64,000 nt of DNA from an uncultured Eubacteriales bacterium (GCA_900540805.1 UQHL01000005.1:1-64000), one strand, 5' to 3'. Shown: positions 16,891 through 26,678, counted from the stretch's first letter. Numbers and translations: made by a program. The notes: generated by a model not told the origin, from the sequence alone.

Positions 16891-17564
16891 GATTTTGGTC
16901 TTTCAAAAAGAAGATATATCCCATATTCGTATTTCTTGCGAGCCTGTTTTTGATTATATTCGGATTGTGCATGGCAAGGAACGTCAAATGTTCTTACTTT
17001 CTGGCGGGATGTTTCGTGTGGCTTATGCTGTTCGGATGCCGAAAAGGTTGCTTTCGGGTGCTTCCTGTATATATTGTGGTCGGCGGACTGTTTGTCGTAA
17101 TCTCATACTTTGCTTACGGAAAGGACGGAAATGCGGCTATGGCAATGGCTAACCGTTTCGCTTCCGTATTTCTTGCCGCCGCGCTCGGTATGAGCGTAGA
17201 ACCTGCGGATATGACGAGAAATCTTTCCACGCTCAAAACGCCGAGGGGCGTAACGCTCGGTATGCTGATTGCAACGTCTTTTCCGCCCGTACTCGGCGCG
17301 GAGATAAAAAGGGTGAGAGAGGCGATGAAAACGCGCGGCGCGGGCAGCGTGTTAAACCCGAAAATTTTTTACAGAGCGTTTTTGGTGCCGTTCGTAATGA
17401 GACTCGTAAACATATCGGATACGTTGTCGCTGTCGGTGGAAACGCGCGGATTTTCGCTTGAAAAGGTTCCGTATACGGTATATAAAAAGGAAATCGTTTG
17501 TCTGTCGGACGTATTGTTTATTTTGGGACTTGCCGCGGGCGCGGTTTGCACGGTGATCTTATGA
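16887..17564 (+). CDS. ECF transporter T component (EcfT-like)
   Basis: The start is ATG 16887 in a 4-base ATGA overlap with the S gene. The 225-residue membrane protein has hydrophobic helices at its N-terminus (IFVFLASLFLIIFGLCMA) and C-terminus. The cytoplasmic coupling region LGAEIKRVREAMKTRGAG corresponds to the Ala-Arg-Gly type helices that contact the ATPases; the Arg-Gly core (MKTRGAG) is visible, and VETRGFSLEK is a second such segment. It couples ATP hydrolysis by the downstream A1A2 protein to the S component. Confidence 0.8.
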   Translation: MRFWSFKKKIYPIFVFLASLFLIIFGLCMARNVKCSYFLAGCFVWLMLFGCRKGCFRVLPVYIVVGGLFVVISYFAYGKDGNAAMAMANRFASVFLAAALGMSVEPADMTRNLSTLKTPRGVTLGMLIATSFPPVLGAEIKRVREAMKTRGAGSVLNPKIFYRAFLVPFVMRLVNISDTLSLSVETRGFSLEKVPYTVYKKEIVCLSDVLFILGLAAGAVCTVIL

Positions 17565-18997
17565 ACGCGATAGAACTTAAAAACGTAAACTTTTCTTACG
17601 ACGGGAAAGTTCAAATATTAGAAAACGTAAATATCGCGCTGAATTACGGCGAAGTCAACCTTATTTCGGGGCATTCAGGCGAAGGTAAAAGCACGCTTTT
17701 GTATATCATAAGCGGCATTATCCCTAATATCACGGACGGAAAACTTTCGGGCGAAGTGCTGATAAACGGCGAGGATATAAAAGGCAAACGCCTTGGCGAA
17801 GTCTGCCGCAAAGTGGGCGTCGTTTTACAAAATGCCGACGAACAAATTATACAAAAAACGGTAGAGGATGAAATCGCTTTCGGATGCGAAAATCTTGCGT
17901 TTTCACCCGAAAAAATAAGCAAACAGATAGACACGGTTTGTCGCCTTATGAAGCTGGATAAGTCGTGGCAAAGCCGCAAACTTTCGGGCGGACAGAAGCA
18001 AAGACTGATAACCGCTTCCACGCTTGCGATGGGGCAGAAGATAGTAATTTTGGACGAACCGCTTGCAAATCTCGACACGGCGGGCGCGGAAATGCTGATG
18101 TCCACATTAAAATCTCTTGCGAAAGCGGGATATTGTATTATTGTAATAGAACACAGACTGGACGTCGTTTTGCCGTTCGTGGATAAGGTATTTCATGTCG
18201 GAAACAGAAAAGTAAACGAGATAACGGACAGAGAAAAATACCTGAAAGAGCAGTCAACCGAAATAGAAGATGCCTGTTCGACTTTTAGCGGAACGCTACC
18301 CGCGTTTTCGCTTTCGGACGTAGCGTTTTCTGTAAAAGACCGCGACATATTGAACGGAGTTACTTTCGATATATTAAAAGGCTCGCGAGCTGTTCTTCTC
18401 GGCGAAAACGGTTGCGGTAAGACAACCCTTTTAAGACTTATTTCCCGTCTTGAAAAGCCTACTCGCGGCGTGATTTTGCAGAATATAGACGACAAATTCG
18501 GACAAAAGAGTAAACAGAGCAAAAAGTGGTATAAAAAGGTGGGCGTGGTTTATCAGAACCCCGACTATCAGCTTTTTATGCAGACGGTCGAAAAGGAGAT
18601 TAAATTCGGCGCTAAATCCGACGAATACGCCGACGAAATAGCCGAAAAATTCGGAATAAAGCATCTGTACGCCCGTCACCCGCAGTCGCTTTCGGAAGGA
18701 CAAAAGCGAAGAGTTTCTATCGCGGCGGTCGTGGCAACTAACCCCGAAGTTTTGATTCTGGACGAGCCGACGGTGGGGCAGGACTACAAAGGCTTGTGCG
18801 AAATGGTTGAAGTGCTGAATCGTATTCACGAAGAAACGCATAACACGATGATTACCGTTACGCACGACAAGCGCTGTGCGGCGGCATTATGCAACCGCGC
18901 CGTGTGGATAAAAGACGGAAAAACCTATAAAACGGGCGATAAACGACTTATAGACGAGTTTTTCACGAATTGTCAAGGCAAAATTAGCGCAGGCTAA
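17561..18997 (+). CDS. ECF transporter ATPase, fused A1-A2
   Basis: Read from ATG 17561, which overlaps the T gene by 4 bases; the frame is open further upstream, but inside that gene. The 478-residue cytoplasmic protein contains two complete ATPase domains. The first has Walker A GHSGEGKST, signature LSGGQKQR and Walker B IVILDEPLANLD. The second has GENGCGKTT, LSEGQKRR and LILDEPTVGQD. Fusion of the two ECF ATPases is common in dedicated (group I-like) systems. The gene ends within a perfect palindrome that may also end transcription. Confidence 0.85.
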   Translation: MNAIELKNVNFSYDGKVQILENVNIALNYGEVNLISGHSGEGKSTLLYIISGIIPNITDGKLSGEVLINGEDIKGKRLGEVCRKVGVVLQNADEQIIQKTVEDEIAFGCENLAFSPEKISKQIDTVCRLMKLDKSWQSRKLSGGQKQRLITASTLAMGQKIVILDEPLANLDTAGAEMLMSTLKSLAKAGYCIIVIEHRLDVVLPFVDKVFHVGNRKVNEITDREKYLKEQSTEIEDACSTFSGTLPAFSLSDVAFSVKDRDILNGVTFDILKGSRAVLLGENGCGKTTLLRLISRLEKPTRGVILQNIDDKFGQKSKQSKKWYKKVGVVYQNPDYQLFMQTVEKEIKFGAKSDEYADEIAEKFGIKHLYARHPQSLSEGQKRRVSIAAVVATNPEVLILDEPTVGQDYKGLCEMVEVLNRIHEETHNTMITVTHDKRCAAALCNRAVWIKDGKTYKTGDKRLIDEFFTNCQGKISAG

Positions 18998-19002
18998 TTT
19001 TG
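18979..19002 (+). promoter_or_regulatory. 24-base palindrome over the stop codon of the ECF ATPase gene
   Basis: CAAAATTAGC-GCAG-GCTAATTTTG is a perfect inverted repeat that includes the TTAGC-N4-GCTAA core of the regional operator and overlaps the TAA at 18995. It could be an operator, a weak terminator or both. Confidence 0.5.
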
Positions 19003-19022
19003 TTGAAAAGACAGACTTTTTA

Positions 19023-19076
19023 TTGACACGATGCTATGACGGTGTTATAATATCCATGTTGTTAGCAAGTGCTAAC
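19023..19076 (+). promoter_or_regulatory. Consensus promoter followed by an operator
   Basis: TTGACA (19023-19028), 17 bases, TATAAT (19046-19051) is a perfect sigma-A promoter. GTTAGC-AAGT-GCTAAC (19061-19076) begins just after the expected start point near 19058, an ideal place for steric repression of the ABC-FtsX and lipoprotein genes. Confidence 0.8.
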
Positions 19077-19100
19077 CGATATAAACGATAAACAGTCGGC

Positions 19101-19118
19101 ACCGCGCAAAAGCGCGGT
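19101..19118 (+). other. GC-rich leader hairpin
   Basis: ACCGCGC-AAAA-GCGCGGT forms a 7-bp stem with a tetraloop in the 5' leader, between two operator-like palindromes. No T run follows, so it is more likely an RNA-stabilising or pausing structure than a terminator. Confidence 0.5.
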
Positions 19119-19130
19119 TATAAAACGGAA

Positions 19131-19154
19131 TTTGGTTAGTCTTGACTAACCAAA
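19131..19154 (+). promoter_or_regulatory. 24-base palindromic operator in the leader
   Basis: TTTGGTTAGT-CTTG-ACTAACCAAA is a perfect palindrome with the GGTTAG-N6-CTAACC core. It lies 31 bases before the TTG start of the next gene and is the second site in this leader. Confidence 0.65.
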
Positions 19155-19184
19155 TAAAGAGGCATTAAACAAGGAGCAAAAACA

Positions 19185-21257
19185 TTGCTGTTAAACTTAA
19201 AAAACATAGGGAAAATATATGACAGCAACGATATTCTGACGATCGGTATACGCGGAATCAATCTTGATTTCGACTATAACGAATTCGTAACAATTGAGGG
19301 CGAGAGCGGAAGCGGTAAATCTACGCTTCTGAACGTCATCGGCGCAAACGACAGTTACGAAGAGGGCGAGCTGTATATAAACGGCGAGGAAACGTCGCAT
19401 TACGGCGCGGCAGAATGGGAAAAATACCGCGAAAAGTATATCGCAACCGTCTTTCAGGATTTCAACATCATAGAAAACCTTACCGTGCTTGAAAACGTCG
19501 AGCTTGCTCTTCTGCGTTTCGACGATAAAAAAGTACGCCGTGAAAAGGCGAGAGAACTCATCGAAAAGGTGGGGCTTTTGGGGCAAATCAATCAACGCGG
19601 CAGTAAACTTTCGGGCGGTGAAAAACAGCGTACCGTAATAGCTCGAGCACTCGCAAAGGACGCGCCGATTATTTTGGCGGACGAGCCTACGGGTAACTTG
19701 GACGTTAAATCTTCGAGAGAAATCGCAAAACTTCTGAAAGACGTTTCCAAAGACAAACTCGTCATCGTGGTTACGCACAATCCCGAATTTTTTGTAGAAT
19801 ACGCAACGAGAAGAATTACCATTTTCGACGGCTCGGTAAAACAAGATAAAGTCATCGAAAAGCCGACGGGAACGAAGAACGTTGAAATTCCCGAAGTAAA
19901 AAAAAGCAAAAAGAAAAATATTAAGGACACCTTGCATATCGGTGTTTTGAATTACAAAAGCAGACCGAAATTCACGGCAATGATGAGCTTTGCTTTGCTT
20001 GTTTGTGCAGTAACGCTGTTTGTCGTGTTGTCGGTGTTCGGAAGTTCGCTTATAAAACCCGTTACAAATTCGCTCGATACTGTGGGCGTGAACGGAAAGG
20101 TAATCGTTTCAAGCGAAAAGGGAAACCTTACAAACGACGATCTTGACAAAGCGGCGGGGAATACTGGTGCAGGTTTTTATCTTTTGGATAAGGAATTTTC
20201 CGAATTTACGGTAAACGTTCCCAAGAAAAGCGGTATGCTTTCGGCTTACAGCGTCACTTGTCTGTATGCACCTTATCAATATAACTTAAAGAGAAGCGAA
20301 GCGGTTTTGGTGCTGCCGAAATCTGCGGAAAAAGATAAAAACGCAATCATCGAAACGTTTGTAAACGCAAACGCTGGAATAGAGAGTATTAGCGTAAAAA
20401 CGACGCTTTCTTCCGACAGCGTTCTTCTTTACTTATCCCACGCGGACGCGGAAGAGAACGGAATCAAAATCAAGGCAATTAACACGACGATGAAACTCGG
20501 AGAAACGGTCGTCACGGTGTATGCCTTTGAAAAAGACGAAGCGGTTGAAAGCGGGAAAATAAACCTTGTAAATTCCAATACCTATCAGGCAACGAAATAT
20601 TCGGCGGTTTTTTCGGTAAAGACAAATAAATCTTACGAAGTGGCGTCCGACAGTGAAAAAGATGAAACAAGAACCGGAAAACTGATCGTCAAAATGAATC
20701 CCGATGACTACGCCGCTATTTTTGAAACAGAACAATCAAACGCAAGTCAGTCGGTACTGTATTATGCCGACGATCAGACGGCGGAAAACGCGCTTGGAAA
20801 ATTCCCGGACGGAATGATGGGTATGCTTTCCACAAGTAAAGTATACGTCCAAAGCGCGGGCGACGTTTACGCGATGAACGTAATCTACTATATCGCGCTG
20901 ATTGCAATCTGCCTTTTGTTTGGCGCGCTCATATCCGTAATTTTCGGCAGAAGCGTAAAGGTTTTCCAAACCGACTTCGCGGTTTATAGAACGCTCGGCA
21001 TTTCAAGCAAAATTTCGTCGCGCTCTTTGTATATTCAGATGGCGCTCATATTCCTGCCGACAATCGTATTTTTGCCGCTCGTCAGTCTGATTGCGGCTGT
21101 GATACCGGGAGGCGGAATCGCATTTATTTCGGCGGGCAACTACTTCTTTATAGAAATAATGCTGCTCATAATCGTCGAGTTTGTCGCATTCGGCTTTAAC
21201 CGCGCGATAGCGGGACAGAGTATCAGAAAATCACTAAGAAGGGGGTCGAAAGGTTAA
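19185..21257 (+). CDS. Fused ABC ATPase-FtsX permease, first of two
   Basis: A TTG start follows aaggag at 8 bases. The 690-residue protein has an N-terminal ATPase (Walker A GESGSGKST, signature LSGGEKQR, Walker B IILADEPTGNLD). A membrane helix near residues 265-290, a large extracytoplasmic domain to about 565, and three C-terminal helices make a MacB-like topology. Two such fusions in tandem suggest a heterodimer. The promoter and leader carry two operators, so expression is probably metal- or heme-controlled. MacB/HrtAB relatives expel heme, peptides or toxins or move lipoproteins; the two large lipoprotein genes downstream are a possible link. Confidence 0.75.
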   Translation: MLLNLKNIGKIYDSNDILTIGIRGINLDFDYNEFVTIEGESGSGKSTLLNVIGANDSYEEGELYINGEETSHYGAAEWEKYREKYIATVFQDFNIIENLTVLENVELALLRFDDKKVRREKARELIEKVGLLGQINQRGSKLSGGEKQRTVIARALAKDAPIILADEPTGNLDVKSSREIAKLLKDVSKDKLVIVVTHNPEFFVEYATRRITIFDGSVKQDKVIEKPTGTKNVEIPEVKKSKKKNIKDTLHIGVLNYKSRPKFTAMMSFALLVCAVTLFVVLSVFGSSLIKPVTNSLDTVGVNGKVIVSSEKGNLTNDDLDKAAGNTGAGFYLLDKEFSEFTVNVPKKSGMLSAYSVTCLYAPYQYNLKRSEAVLVLPKSAEKDKNAIIETFVNANAGIESISVKTTLSSDSVLLYLSHADAEENGIKIKAINTTMKLGETVVTVYAFEKDEAVESGKINLVNSNTYQATKYSAVFSVKTNKSYEVASDSEKDETRTGKLIVKMNPDDYAAIFETEQSNASQSVLYYADDQTAENALGKFPDGMMGMLSTSKVYVQSAGDVYAMNVIYYIALIAICLLFGALISVIFGRSVKVFQTDFAVYRTLGISSKISSRSLYIQMALIFLPTIVFLPLVSLIAAVIPGGGIAFISAGNYFFIEIMLLIIVEFVAFGFNRAIAGQSIRKSLRRGSKG

Positions 21258-21258
21258 T

Positions 21259-23523
21259 ATGTCTAAAATTAAAGTAGAAAACATTGTAAAAACGTTTAAC
21301 CGACACTCCCGCAACGCAAACAAGGTATTAAAAGGCGTATCGTTTGAACTTCCCGATAGTGGGCTTGTGTGTATCTTCGGTAAATCGGGAAGCGGTAAAA
21401 CAACCCTTCTCAATATTATCGGCGGACTTGAAAAAGCCGATAGCGGTAAGGTTTATATCGACGGCGAATGTACGAGCGGCAAAATCGACAAAATAAGAAA
21501 CGCAAAAATCGGCTTCATTTTCCAAAACTACTATCTTGAAAAAGGCTACACGATAGCGGAAATCCTCAGAAATCAGATGATTATCGCGGGGTTCAAGGAT
21601 GAAAAAGAGATAGAGAGAAGAACCGAAGATGCGTTGAAGCTCGTCGATATGGAGCGTTTCAAAAACAAACTCGGCGACGCGCTTTCGGGCGGACAGCAAC
21701 AAAGAGTCGCAATCGCCCGTGCAATCGTAAAAGGTAGCGACGTTATCCTTGCCGACGAACCGACAGGCAACCTTGACGCGGAAAACACAATGAAGGTTAT
21801 GGATATATTAAAGGAAATATCCAAAACCCAACTCGTGGTTATCGTAACGCACGAGGTTTCGCTTATCAAAAAGTATGCCGACAGCCATATCAAAATCGTG
21901 GACGGCGAGCTTGTAGAGGACGGCGAAATAGAAGAAACCGACCTCGCGCCCGCAACTTACGATAGCGTTCAAGAGGGGAACGAAACGCATGGCGTTCTGA
22001 TCACCTTTACAAAAAGTACGGCGAAGCGAAACGGCAGGCTGTTTACATTAAAGACGATTTTCAAGCGTAATAACGCGGACGGCGAAAAGGCGTATTCGGT
22101 CGGTAACGTATTCAAGCAGATATTTATTCTTGCGCTTGCCGTGGTAATGACGTTTTTCTCGTTCTCGGTGTTCGAGGCACTTTCGGCAGTTACCGAAAAC
22201 AAAACGCTCGGAAAAAATACCGTTTATACAAATCTGAACTCTTATTCGGTACTCAGGAAAACGGACGAAAGCCATTACAAGAGCATTGATTTCTTCGATA
22301 CGGAAAAGAGAACGGGAAGTTTCTCATACGGCGGACTTGCAAGTCTTTCGGGTATAGAAGTCAAATATACGCCGAAAGCAATCGAAGAAGGCGACGAAAT
22401 TGCCGTAGACTACGGCAGACTTCCCGAAAAAGGCGAAGCGATTGTTTCCCGCAAAATGGCGGAAGAACTCAAAAGAGAGTTTCGCCTGAAAGAATTGAAT
22501 ACGGATAAAGCAATCACGCTGATGACCTTTGACGGCGAATATCCGATTACGGGTATCACGGGCGGCGACGATAAAATCATTTATCTGAACAAAGAAGATT
22601 ACGTCAATTTTCTCGGTGTGTATAACAAAATCGGTTTCTCGGACGGGGAAGAGATCTTCTTCAAAGATACTTACGGTTCGGCTTCGTTTACGGCAGAGAT
22701 TCTGCTGTACGACGGTGAGATCGCAAACGATAAAGTCAGAGTGGAAATCAACAGAAATTCGCTCTACAAAATGATGACCGATACCACGCAGGCAGATTTT
22801 GAAGTCAACAAAACGAACTCTCGTTTGAAAAATACTCCTTACGCAATACAGGTAACGGGCAGTAAAGTTTATGTCGAACAGTTCGTAGTCACGCGTGACG
22901 TAATGGATACGGACATTCGGGTTTACGTCAACAAAAACGTTCTTCATAATATTTTCGTTTACATATCGCCAAACCTCGACGCGCTTTCGTCCACGGGCTC
23001 GCAGTATTATTTCGAGATAACGACGGAAAGTCCGGAGCAACTTGCTTCGCTGAAATCCGATTTAAGGGATTTGGGCGTAACGGCTGTGAACGTCGGCGCG
23101 GCGTATGAACAGGAGAACGAAGAAGAAAAACAAGACGCGGCAAGCGGGTTGTATCTCTATCTTCTCGTTATCGTCCTGCTTCTCATTATCTATTTCTTCA
23201 TAGAGAAGTCGGCAAGCATCAAAAACAGTAAAGAGTACGGAATTTACCGCGCAATCGGCGTCAATCGCGGCAATCTTTTGTTCAAAGAGAGCGTCACGGC
23301 AGTCGTTCACAACGTTTTGAGTTTCTTTGTATTCTCGGTGGTAACGGTTGCGCTCGTTGCGGTAAGATACGCGATTATGAACGTAGCGTTTGCGGGCTTT
23401 ATAGGTCTTGCGGCGGCAAGTTTTGCCATAGGCGCAGTGCTTATGACTTTCATATCGCTCATTCCTTATTTGTTCGTTCTCACCGAGTCCCCGTCGGAGA
23501 TTCTGGCGAGATACGATATTTAA
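21259..23523 (+). CDS. Fused ABC ATPase-FtsX permease, second of two
   Basis: The start lies one base after the previous stop. The 754-residue protein has an ATPase with Walker A GKSGSGKTT, signature LSGGQQQR and Walker B VILADEPTGNLD. A membrane helix follows near residues 285-310, then a long extracytoplasmic domain to about 630, and three C-terminal helices (LYLLVIVLLLIIYFFI, then NSKEYGIYRAIGVNRGNL as the coupling segment). It is the probable partner of the preceding protein. Confidence 0.75.
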   Translation: MSKIKVENIVKTFNRHSRNANKVLKGVSFELPDSGLVCIFGKSGSGKTTLLNIIGGLEKADSGKVYIDGECTSGKIDKIRNAKIGFIFQNYYLEKGYTIAEILRNQMIIAGFKDEKEIERRTEDALKLVDMERFKNKLGDALSGGQQQRVAIARAIVKGSDVILADEPTGNLDAENTMKVMDILKEISKTQLVVIVTHEVSLIKKYADSHIKIVDGELVEDGEIEETDLAPATYDSVQEGNETHGVLITFTKSTAKRNGRLFTLKTIFKRNNADGEKAYSVGNVFKQIFILALAVVMTFFSFSVFEALSAVTENKTLGKNTVYTNLNSYSVLRKTDESHYKSIDFFDTEKRTGSFSYGGLASLSGIEVKYTPKAIEEGDEIAVDYGRLPEKGEAIVSRKMAEELKREFRLKELNTDKAITLMTFDGEYPITGITGGDDKIIYLNKEDYVNFLGVYNKIGFSDGEEIFFKDTYGSASFTAEILLYDGEIANDKVRVEINRNSLYKMMTDTTQADFEVNKTNSRLKNTPYAIQVTGSKVYVEQFVVTRDVMDTDIRVYVNKNVLHNIFVYISPNLDALSSTGSQYYFEITTESPEQLASLKSDLRDLGVTAVNVGAAYEQENEEEKQDAASGLYLYLLVIVLLLIIYFFIEKSASIKNSKEYGIYRAIGVNRGNLLFKESVTAVVHNVLSFFVFSVVTVALVAVRYAIMNVAFAGFIGLAAASFAIGAVLMTFISLIPYLFVLTESPSEILARYDI

Positions 23524-23582
23524 TCAGGTGTCAATCCACATGGATTTACATACAATAAAAATTTTTTAGGAGGTCATTCAAA

Positions 23583-26500
23583 ATGACAAAAATCAGAAAG
23601 AACGTCATCGGTGCTATTTTGTGTCTTGTGATGCTTCTTGTCGGTGTCTGCGCGTTTACGGCGTGCGGAAGCAAGGATCTGTCGGTTACGTTTACCGTTG
23701 AAGGCAAAACGCAAACGTTAGACGTGGTGAACGGTAAGGTGACTATGCCTGCCGATCCGGAAAAGGAATTTTATGAATTCCGCGGTTGGTACACAACCTC
23801 GACCTTCGACGAGGGTACAGAGTTTACCAAAGATACCGAAGTAAAAGAAAATCTTACGGTATACGCGTATTTTGCGCCTGTTCACGTCGGCATTTCCGTG
23901 AACGGCGAAGCCGCTACCGATATAAAGCTCGAAGACCTTGCCGGAAAGACAACAGAATACACGGAGGACGCGACAAGCAAAAACCTTACGTTCGACGGTT
24001 GGTATATCGACGCCGCTTACGGAACGAAGTACAGCACGCAGGATACGGACAATCTTTATGCTCGTTACTGCGCTACTGTTACGTTCGATAACGGTTATGA
24101 AATCTTAAAGAGCGTTCAGGTCGGAATCAATTCGACAATGAAAGCTCCCGATAAGGAATATGAAGATTTCGTTCCTTATTATATGGATAAAGAAGATTTG
24201 TCTTATGTGGACGAGAAAGGAAACGTTGTTGATTTTACGTCGCTCGTGATTACGAAAAATACGGCTATCAAGGTTATGTGGAAATCGCCCTATCTTACAT
24301 ATCAGAAGATTGAAGGTACGGCAAACGATTATGCTGTCGTCGGTTTCGACTATAAGTCGGGCAATTCGGAAGAATTGCAGAATATCAAGAGATTCCCTGC
24401 GATTTCTTTCCTGTCCAAAAACGTAACGATTAACGGCGAAAAAGGTTGTAACGTAGTTACTGCCGATTTCTCTGTTTCCTCCGGAATGTATGTTGCAGGA
24501 CCGGATCAGTGCGATTCCGTGGTTTACGCTTCTTTTGAAGACGGGATTCAATATATCAACGGATTCCAGACGTGTGCTAAGCTCGAAAACGTAACATTAC
24601 CCGCAAGTCTTAAAGTGCTTGAAAAATCGTTCTGGAACATGAAAAACCTGAAGTCTCTCGAACTTCCGGAAGGACTTGAAATCATTATCGATTCGCTCTG
24701 GGGCGATTATATGGAAGGGATGGTCGGTTATTACAGAGGAGCGAGCGCGTTCCCGTTTACCGTAAACATTCCCGCAAGCGTTAATACGCTCGTAACCGTT
24801 CCGTCTAACCTCAAATTTGCGGAAGGTAGCGAATATTATTACGAGGAAGGCGAACTTTTCAGAAACCGTACTGTCGGCGACGTAACTTATAAAACGCTTG
24901 TTTGTACTTATCAGGATAAAGTTGCCGATGAAACCCTCACCGTTGCGGAAGGCGTTGAAGCCGTATCCGTCGGAGCATTTAAAGGTCTGAACGTTAAATA
25001 TATTTCGCTTCCGTCCACGTTTAAGAAAATTTCTTATACATCGGACGAAAACAACGCAACGTACGAACTTTCGTATTATACGGGTTCTATGCTTACCGAT
25101 ATGCAGAGAGTGCAAGCCCCCGATGAAAAATCGGCGATCGATTCTTATTCCGTGTTCAGCGGGCTTACGTCAAACGATTTCGGATACGTTTATCTGAACG
25201 TCGCTTCTATGCCCGAAGGAATCAGCGAATATGCATTCACACAGGGCAGAACGCCTTATACCGAACTTACCGAAAGCGACGGAACTACTCTCGAAAAAGT
25301 TGTTTGCATAGGTGCGGTTAAGAAAAATAAAGCGGTTATCATTCATATCGTAGGCGAAGACACAAGAGATTCTTCGACTAAGAGAACCTATTCGATAACG
25401 GGCAAAAAATCATCCAAAGCCCTGACGGTGGATGAAATTCTTGATGCAATCGGTATCAATGACGGAAGCTATTCTTATGAGATTACCGAGCTCGGCAAGC
25501 CTTACACCCCGGGAACGTTGGATCATAATTTATATCTCAGGGTAAACTATACAAGAAATATTCTCGGCGTAACTTACACAAAAGACGATGCGACCAAAAC
25601 GATTACCGTAACGGGATTCGATAAAGATACCGCGTTCGATCTTGGCGGGGTTTACAGAATTTGTATCAGTTTCGACGATGAAGCATTGAAGACTTACAAG
25701 GTCGTTATTGCAGACAATGCTTTCAAAGACAATAACTATATTTCGGAAGTTTACGTCGGTTCTCAGGTGGTAAGTATCGGCGAAAAGGCGTTTGCAAACA
25801 CGTCAAACCTTACGAAATTCATTGTTTCGGACGGCGGGCTTGAAGAGATTAAAACAAGAGCGTTTGAAAATGCGGGATGCGTTGTAAACGGAGAAACGAT
25901 TACCGTAAATGAAAACATCAAAAACAGCGGAATCAAATTCGTATTGCCGCTTGCAAAAATGAAGAATATCGAGCCTTATGCATTTAAGACGAAAGGTATC
26001 TTTATGTTTACGGCAACGGGATCGGAAGGCAATGAGGATAATCCGAGAAAGCTGACGGCGGCGGCGAAAGCCGGTGAATATTTCTTCGTGGAAAGCATGT
26101 CGGGTGATTATTACGGTATTATGCAGTATGTGAAAAATACCGACACGCAAACGATGAAAGACAACAACGGAAACGACGATTTGATTACGATTTACGATGT
26201 CCGTTATGTGGCGACAGCAGGCGGATTCAATGACGCAAGCGGACATATGGGAATCGGTTATTCGCTTCGCGGCAAAGCCTACGAATGGGGAGCATGGAGT
26301 GAGGATTTCGCGGCAAAACAGCATTACGTTTATCGTTACGAAGTGATGGAAGGCTCGGTATACTATCTCGGAAACGCTTTCAATTATATCTCTTTCGGTA
26401 TCTTCTCCAGGATTCACAAGAATGCTTTCACCGATATGGAAGAAACGCATTATGCCATATACAATAACTGCGCATTTGATATCTGGATGGACGCGGATAA

Positions 26501-26612
26501 AGTCAAGAATCAGGATTCTTCCCTCTTTGAAGAAGGCTGGTTCAACGGCAGAGCAAACTCCGAAAATACATTTATGAGTACACTTCAGGATCACGAAGAT
26601 TTTTACCTGTAA
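23583..26612 (+). CDS. Large lipoprotein with InlB-type and BspA-type repeats
   Basis: This 1,009-residue protein follows aggagg. The N-terminal signal has a lipobox (FTAC followed by Gly, Cys near residue 28), so it should be lipid-anchored outside the membrane. Residues about 30-190 hold InlB-type repeats (EFRGWYTT, TFDGWYID). LRR_5/BspA-type units follow, such as LPASLKVLEKSFWNMKNLKS and VVSIGEKAFANTSNLTKF. Such proteins bind host or matrix proteins or serve as scaffolds. Its position between the ABC-FtsX pair and the NEAT gene suggests a surface role in the same heme/iron system; no ligand-binding motif is seen. Confidence 0.75.
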   Translation: MTKIRKNVIGAILCLVMLLVGVCAFTACGSKDLSVTFTVEGKTQTLDVVNGKVTMPADPEKEFYEFRGWYTTSTFDEGTEFTKDTEVKENLTVYAYFAPVHVGISVNGEAATDIKLEDLAGKTTEYTEDATSKNLTFDGWYIDAAYGTKYSTQDTDNLYARYCATVTFDNGYEILKSVQVGINSTMKAPDKEYEDFVPYYMDKEDLSYVDEKGNVVDFTSLVITKNTAIKVMWKSPYLTYQKIEGTANDYAVVGFDYKSGNSEELQNIKRFPAISFLSKNVTINGEKGCNVVTADFSVSSGMYVAGPDQCDSVVYASFEDGIQYINGFQTCAKLENVTLPASLKVLEKSFWNMKNLKSLELPEGLEIIIDSLWGDYMEGMVGYYRGASAFPFTVNIPASVNTLVTVPSNLKFAEGSEYYYEEGELFRNRTVGDVTYKTLVCTYQDKVADETLTVAEGVEAVSVGAFKGLNVKYISLPSTFKKISYTSDENNATYELSYYTGSMLTDMQRVQAPDEKSAIDSYSVFSGLTSNDFGYVYLNVASMPEGISEYAFTQGRTPYTELTESDGTTLEKVVCIGAVKKNKAVIIHIVGEDTRDSSTKRTYSITGKKSSKALTVDEILDAIGINDGSYSYEITELGKPYTPGTLDHNLYLRVNYTRNILGVTYTKDDATKTITVTGFDKDTAFDLGGVYRICISFDDEALKTYKVVIADNAFKDNNYISEVYVGSQVVSIGEKAFANTSNLTKFIVSDGGLEEIKTRAFENAGCVVNGETITVNENIKNSGIKFVLPLAKMKNIEPYAFKTKGIFMFTATGSEGNEDNPRKLTAAAKAGEYFFVESMSGDYYGIMQYVKNTDTQTMKDNNGNDDLITIYDVRYVATAGGFNDASGHMGIGYSLRGKAYEWGAWSEDFAAKQHYVYRYEVMEGSVYYLGNAFNYISFGIFSRIHKNAFTDMEETHYAIYNNCAFDIWMDADKVKNQDSSLFEEGWFNGRANSENTFMSTLQDHEDFYL

Positions 26613-26626
26613 AAACCAAAGGAACG

Positions 26627-26654
26627 GTATACGCCCGCGAAAACGGGCGTATAC
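26627..26654 (+). other. Strong intergenic hairpin between two lipoprotein genes
   Basis: GTATACGCCCG, 6-base loop, CGGGCGTATAC gives an 11-bp perfect stem 25 bases before the next start. The T tract after it is weak (gcttttat), so partial termination or transcript-end stabilisation within the operon is likely. Confidence 0.6.
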
Positions 26655-26678
26655 GATTCCGCTTTTATAGAGGGTGCA

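Noticed and set aside
22324..23040. A 238-codon open frame on the - strand
   Set aside because: It is antisense to the second ABC-FtsX fusion and lacks a start site or recognisable motif.
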